DNA from: Osedax fenrisi
Lineage: Eukaryota; Annelida; Polychaeta; Sabellida; Siboglinidae
Assembly (NCBI GenBank): GCA_964019155.1
Contig: OZ025240.1
Coordinates: forward strand, 19,647,021 to 19,711,020
Length of the DNA stretch: 64,000 nt
Direction: 5' to 3'
The notes beneath the pieces are model-generated. The model was not told where the DNA came from. It searched no databases and saw only the letters and a list, made by a program, of their open reading frames with translations. The position numbers were made by a program, and so were the translations under genes. Shown here piece by piece: positions 59,012 through 64,000 of this stretch. Position 1 is the first letter of the stretch. The number at the start of each line of letters is the position of its first letter.

Positions 59012-59100
59012 GCTATCACGATATAGATAACGTGATCACGATATAGATCACGTGATCACAATATAGATCACGTGATCATGATCATGGTCACGTGATCGTC
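59012..59100. repeat. Short tandem repeat with palindromic cacgtg cores
   Basis: About four units of cacgatatagatcacgtgat-type sequence. Each holds a gatcacgtgatc-like palindrome with an internal CACGTG E-box (altered to aacgtg in the first unit). Further atcatgtgatcgtgaa at about 59172. It is followed by gttacccatcactata (about 59219), resembling a hAT end. Confidence 0.65.
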
Positions 59101-59238
59101 AACAAATGTTAATGTTTACGTGACCGAGAATAATAATACGATAGAGTATACCCTATAGGTATGTAATGATAGATCATGTGATCGTGAATGAACATCGTCG
59201 AGTATCATACAATCATCGTTACCCATCACTATAGGTGT

Positions 59239-59345
59239 AGCCTACAGGGTACTATATACAGGGTACTATACCTACATACACCGTGTAGGTATACCTATAG
59301 GTATAGTACCCTGTAGGTAGACTACCTAAGGTAGTACCATATACC
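59239..59345. repeat. Foldback cluster of tacctataggta-type palindromes
   Basis: Repeated and inverted copies of tagtaccctgtaggt / acagggtacta lie within about 100 bp. Similar tacctataggtag sequence recurs at about 62862-62876. Confidence 0.55.
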
Positions 59346-59416
59346 CTATGTATATATATATACATTAAATATACTTAATTTACAAGTAGATTATAGTAAT
59401 GTTCACACTTACGACT

Positions 59417-59572
59417 AGGGGCGCTGGAACGATATTGTATGTAGGGGGGACCAAACAATCAAAATACATTTTGTGGTAAAAGTGGGAGGTGGGGCAATAC
59501 ATAGGAGGTCCCCCTAGATTTTAAAGTGGGGGGAGGGGCATATCCCCCCGTCCCCCTTATTGCAGCGCCCCT
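59417..59572. mobile_element. 156-bp GC-rich MITE
   Basis: Ends aggggcgctggaa and ttgcagcgcccct are inverted repeats. The trinucleotide act flanks both sides (59414-59416 and 59573-59575). The interior is G/C-rich and non-coding. Superfamily uncertain. Confidence 0.65.
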
Positions 59573-59855
59573 ACTCACGCATAGTTAATACTTCAATACA
59601 TTGACTCACACAATGACAATATTACCTCAGCTGGACATAACGTCTTATATATACATATTTATATATATTTATAACATTATATATTATAAACATATAGGTT
59701 ATTTACCCTATAGAATAAGTATACTTTTAATAGTATAGGTCATCATAGTAACACTGATAAGTAGGAATATTTATTTATTAACATTAAAGATAAAAATATA
59801 CATAATCATAGTATAAATAATATATATATATATATATATATATAGAACCTATATA

Positions 59856-60706
59856 GGGGAAAGTAACCGAATACGGACAGTAACCGAATACGGACAGTGC
59901 CCGAATACGGACACTCTCGGTATTTCAGAAACCATAAATCCTACAAAAAATTGTTTAATGAGTAAAATATTCATAATTATATAAATAGTCTAATAAAGTA
60001 TTTTTAATTTTTTAATTATTAAAAATATTGCTGATATATTCAACAAACTACATTTTTTTATTACGTTTTTAGATTTATGAAAAAAAATTTCAACTTAAAA
60101 CCTTCTCAAAAATATACAAATGTATCGATATAAAATATAACACTATATTATAAAAAACTAAAGTATTCTAAAAATTATATATATATACAATTTCTATATT
60201 TGTTATAAAATATTCGATAAGTTATAAGCATATATCTAGAGGTAATGTAAGTCCCTAATACGGACACTCTAGATGTCTTAATACGGACACTCAATAACCA
60301 ATCAGCTCGCAGCGCGCTGCCCATGAACTATTCTGATTTACATAAAAATCGCGTGCGTCATAATATTAATACCACCAATTATGCTAAATCTAAATTTTTT
60401 ATTATTTAGATAGGTATATATATATACTCAAATTGTATTATTAATTAAAATAATAAATAAATTATAAACAAATTAAATTAGAATACATTATTCATAACAT
60501 TAATTATAAATAATGCAATTGTAAGTTGTCCGATTGTTGCATCAATAATATATAGTTTATATAGTGGTATATATGGCGTCCGTATTATAACACTGGGTGT
60601 TAGTATACGGTACCCATGTCCGATTACGGACACCCACGTTATATATTGAATTAAAAGATTATAAATTAAATGCAATTTAAAAACCCAAATAATATCTAAT
60701 TTCCCC
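59856..60706. mobile_element. Possible TA-flanked inverted-repeat element with internal tandem motif
   Basis: Short terminal inverted repeats GGGGAAA (59856) and TTTCCCC (to 60706), each flanked by TA. The inside edges carry gaatacggacagtaacc-type repeats: three at 59878-59932, two related at about 60256-60292, and an inverted pair gtccgattacggac at about 60618-60631. No reading frame of note. Confidence 0.5.
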
Positions 60707-60932
60707 TACTTAGAACTATAGATTAATCTAATACAAGTATATTATATATACTACAGTTATACATAATCTAATATATGAACGATAATTCATCTATTTGATA
60801 GATATATTATTATAATACAAAATAAACGACGACGTATTTATTACCATATATATATAGTTTAATAATATAGTACCTAGGATCAAATATATTTTTATTATAC
60901 CATATATTTACTAAACATATATATGAATACGG

Positions 60933-60979
<47 letters not shown>

Positions 60980-61440
60980 CATAGATAACTATAGTTCTAA
61001 TGTAATCTATATTTATATTCATGTTTCATATTATTATATTTTATTATCTTTGTAAATTTTGCTTGTTTATAAATAAATATAAATTGAATTCATATTTTCG
61101 AAAAAATAATAAATTTTTCTGTAGTTTTCAATAAATATTAAACGTAATTATCATAAACTATTATTATTAATCTATATAGTATTACTCTATTACTGATAAT
61201 TATATTTGAAAACTATGGTTAAATTAAAAACTAATATTCATCAAAGAGATATATTTTATAAAGGAAAATATGGTAAAATTATAATATAAAATTATATTAA
61301 ATTAAATTGATACATTATTTTCAATACAAAATAAGTAGATATATTATGATCATATTAAATATTAAATAGTAATATAACAACATTAAAATATCGATATAAT
61401 ATGATAATTTGTTTACTAATCATTATACGTCATAAGCCGT

Positions 61441-61553
61441 ATTATTTCGTTTATATATATTGTAAGTTATATGTATACTCAGGTATATACCTATAACTTG
61501 TAAGTATATACCTAAGTATACATATAACTTACAATATACATAAACGAAATAGT
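61441..61553. repeat. Large palindrome, about 52-bp arms
   Basis: Arms 61441-61492 and about 61502-61553 are reverse complements with about three mismatches (shared core tattgtaagttatatgtata), separated by about 9 bp. A transcript or extruded DNA strand could form a long cruciform or hairpin. Confidence 0.85.
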
Positions 61554-61620
61554 ATAAGGTATATATTATCATATGATGTATATCAATAAATACTATTATT
61601 ATACTATTATACTATTAATA

Positions 61621-61666
<46 letters not shown>

Positions 61667-61763
61667 TTATATATACCCTATTTGGTTTATTTAATTGAAA
61701 ACACTAAATTTATTAGTAAACTATAAATACTTAACCTATAACAATTGTTAACAATTAAATATC

Positions 61764-61801
<38 letters not shown>

Positions 61802-61872
61802 GAATATAGGGTAGGTAGGACTAACTCTCTAAATACCGAAAAATCCGATACTATAGTCATTTTAAGTGGTTA

Positions 61873-61910
<38 letters not shown>

Positions 61911-61995
61911 TTATATTTATGTTATATTTTGATTGATATTATTTACATATAATTAAAATCATAATATATATTTAATGTATACTATAAAAGACTTG

Positions 61996-62083
<88 letters not shown>

Positions 62084-62150
62084 GTTGAAAAGTTAATTAC
62101 GATTAATATTAACATTTCATTTATAACTATTTAAAATATACAATTGTAAT

Positions 62151-62185
<35 letters not shown>

Positions 62186-62204
62186 ATGTGAATAAATATA
62201 TAAA

Positions 62205-62246
<42 letters not shown>

Positions 62247-62884
62247 AGTTATTGTTATTATTTATAGTTTAACTTATTTATTATTTTAGTAGATTTTTAC
62301 ATTTTTAAATATTTTATTATATATTTTTATTATATTTTATTGTTATATACATGATGATTTCTTGGTATTGAGAGATATATTTAATTTTATTGTATTGATT
62401 TTTTTATGAGACAGAATACGAATGAATAATATAGAATTGTAAAATATTTATATATATTTAATTGTTTTTGTATTAATTCTCTCATTACAAAGAGCAGGTT
62501 GTTATCTCGATAAGTTCAATAGAACTTCTATAGCATACCTGGGTTTTTGATCTCGTTCATCAACTGAATCTGATATTATTATTATATTATTATTGTAAAA
62601 TTGAATAAAAAGATATATATATATATATATATATATTTTATATATTTTATTTTAAAAGTTTAAATTATATTTTAAATGGTATAAGCTGGTAATGGTAACA
62701 CTATTATTCAATATTATCATCTGATCTTAATTAATTAATTTAACTTCTCAACTTAATAACTTTAATATTCCTAAACTATATAATTTATATAACATAATTA
62801 TATTTAAAATATAACACCTATAGATACTACCTATTAGTTAGGTAGTATAACTTATAAGTAGGTATACCTATAGGTAGTTCTACC

Positions 62885-62948
62885 AAAGATATTGTGATGT
62901 ATCCTTGAAGGATATATCCTTTGTAAAATCTTTGGTTCTACTATAGTA

Positions 62949-62984
<36 letters not shown>

Positions 62985-63040
62985 TAATAGTATCAAAGAT
63001 TTTGCGAAGTATTAGAAGCCTTAGCAAAATCTTTGATAGT
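62885..63040. repeat. Two adjacent hairpins
   Basis: 62882-62935: accaaagat ... atctttggt. 62992-63038: tcaaagattttgcgaag ... ttagcaaaatctttga. The second shares tcaaagattttgcgaag with about 14612-14628, so it is a dispersed foldback element. Confidence 0.65.
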
Positions 63041-63185
63041 AATATATTTAGTAGGCTAATTCGACTAATTAAATTGTAAGATGTTATAACATGGCAACTT
63101 AATTTGTTAGGTGGTTAAAACCATATTAAAATAGCTTTACTATATATAGGTGTTTATGTAGTCCTAGTATTTATATAGTCTATTA

Positions 63186-63225
<40 letters not shown>

Positions 63226-63263
63226 TATTTAATTATTAATTATATTATTTTCTTATTCTACAG

Positions 63264-63801
63264 GTAAACCATTTGTACACAATATTGATTTTGTTGGCCC
63301 GGTACATAAAAAATACAGGTTAAGTTAATGAAATAACATCTAAAATATAGATTATATAATTATAATTCATTAATTTATTAAATATTAATGATAAACACGA
63401 TAAATATATTACAATATTTCCTATAGGAAATGCACGGACGTTATTTGCTTATCATTATTTGCATTCAATGTGCTGCTTACGATCTCTATTTCTTTTTATG
63501 GTTATATTAATACAATTAAATATAATATATAATAGTACATTTTATTTAAATAGCATATATATATATAATATCATAATTATATAAAATAGTATTGTTTGTA
63601 TAACTATATAGTTGTATTTAAATATATAGATATACTATTTATATGTATACTTTAATATTGATATAACTATAGTTATATATAACGTTTTATTATAAATAGC
63701 TTACTACAATGGAAATATTATGCATGTTTTAAGTCCAACGGATTCCGATGGGAATGTATGTGGAAAAGGCGTTAATATGTTAATATATTTCTATTATATA
63801 T

Positions 63802-63859
<58 letters not shown>

Positions 63860-64000
63860 ATATAATAATACAAAAATATATATATAAATACAAATGCAAC
63901 CTATATGTAATTTAATAATAATACTAATTAAACATCTTCTACAGCTTCTTCAATTAAAATTTGCATAGTTATAATTACTTTAATTTCACTTATATGTGAA
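63264..64000 (+). CDS. Choline-transporter-like protein (SLC44 family), 5' exons only
   Basis: Three phase-consistent exons: 63264-63318 (GKPFVHNIDFVGPVHKKYR), 63427-63500 (KCTDVICLSLFAFNVLLTIS, start of the first membrane helix) and 63700-63770 (LSPTDSDGNVCGKG). The order GP-x-RxCTD-(V/I)IC followed by a helix and then (Y/S)PTDSxGxxCG is the N-terminal signature of CTL/SLC44 proteins, closest in layout to SLC44A2/4/5 (from memory). These are multi-pass plasma-membrane or mitochondrial transporters for choline-like substrates. The start-codon exon lies upstream and was not found; the gene continues past the window end. 63771-64000 is intron with (TA)n tracts. All three donors begin gtta. Confidence 0.85.

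Larger units (their letters stand above)
60707..63263. other. AT-rich spacer with many (TA)n tracts and palindromes
   Basis: No gene until the SLC44 exon at 63264. Main (TA)n tracts: about 60935-60976, 61621-61662, 61766-61798, 61878-61906, 61998-62079, 62158-62184, 62208-62243 and 63190-63222. A plus-oriented fragment of the repeat that flanks MRPL39 exon 3 lies at 62508-62590. Any SLC44 5' exon in this interval was not identified. Confidence 0.6.

Overview
This window is a nuclear stretch of an extremely AT-rich animal genome. Base composition is judged by eye, not computed. Spliceosomal introns, an axonemal coiled-coil gene (CFAP45), two nuclear genes for mitochondrial proteins (MRPL39, SURF1), a THAP zinc-finger gene and a choline-transporter-like (SLC44) gene together indicate a metazoan, probably an invertebrate. 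Several exons are GC-richer islands in AT-rich introns and intergenic DNA full of (TA)n tracts, LINEs, tRNA-derived SINEs, hAT-type elements and one young Ty3/Gypsy element. I cannot name the species.

Layout. 1-238: 3' end of a hAT-type transposon. 1040-6704 (minus): THAP-domain gene whose three THAP exons are followed by six tandem copies of one phase-symmetric exon. A 3.1-kb non-coding hAT-like element splits the array three and three, and a SINE also sits in it. 6.7-19.6 kb: intergenic, with a pogo-like remnant, a SINE, LINE remains, a nested inverted-repeat complex (10.9-14.2 kb) and a hAT MITE with an 8-bp target duplication. 19.7-29.4 kb (minus): MRPL39, six exons recognised, with an antisense RTE-type LINE in one intron. 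32.8-40.2 kb (plus): CFAP45, twelve exons, complete except the exon carrying the start codon. 40.5-46.6 kb (minus): SURF1, seven exons, missing only the first. 47.6-48.7 kb: decayed CR1/L2-type LINE. 51.4-58.6 kb: a three-level nest in which a hAT-type element contains a complete Gypsy element, which contains a 5'-truncated CR1-type LINE. 58.6-63.2 kb: AT-rich DNA with palindromes and small inverted-repeat elements. 63.26 kb to the end (plus): 5' exons of an SLC44 gene.

MRPL39 and CFAP45 are divergent; CFAP45 and SURF1 are convergent, with poly(A) signals about 45-50 bp apart. The exon models of MRPL39, CFAP45, SURF1 and SLC44 were built by hand from translations recalled from the protein families. 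Splice phases agree across every junction, which supports them strongly.

The most unusual signals are: the in-frame tandem exon array of the THAP gene; a 55-bp minisatellite that repeats the 3' splice site of a SURF1 exon about 23 times; an MRPL39 intron that is almost entirely (TAG)n; a general habit of tandem repeats lying against splice sites; frequent T at donor position +3; and an uninterrupted reading frame fusing Gypsy pol to a LINE reverse transcriptase.
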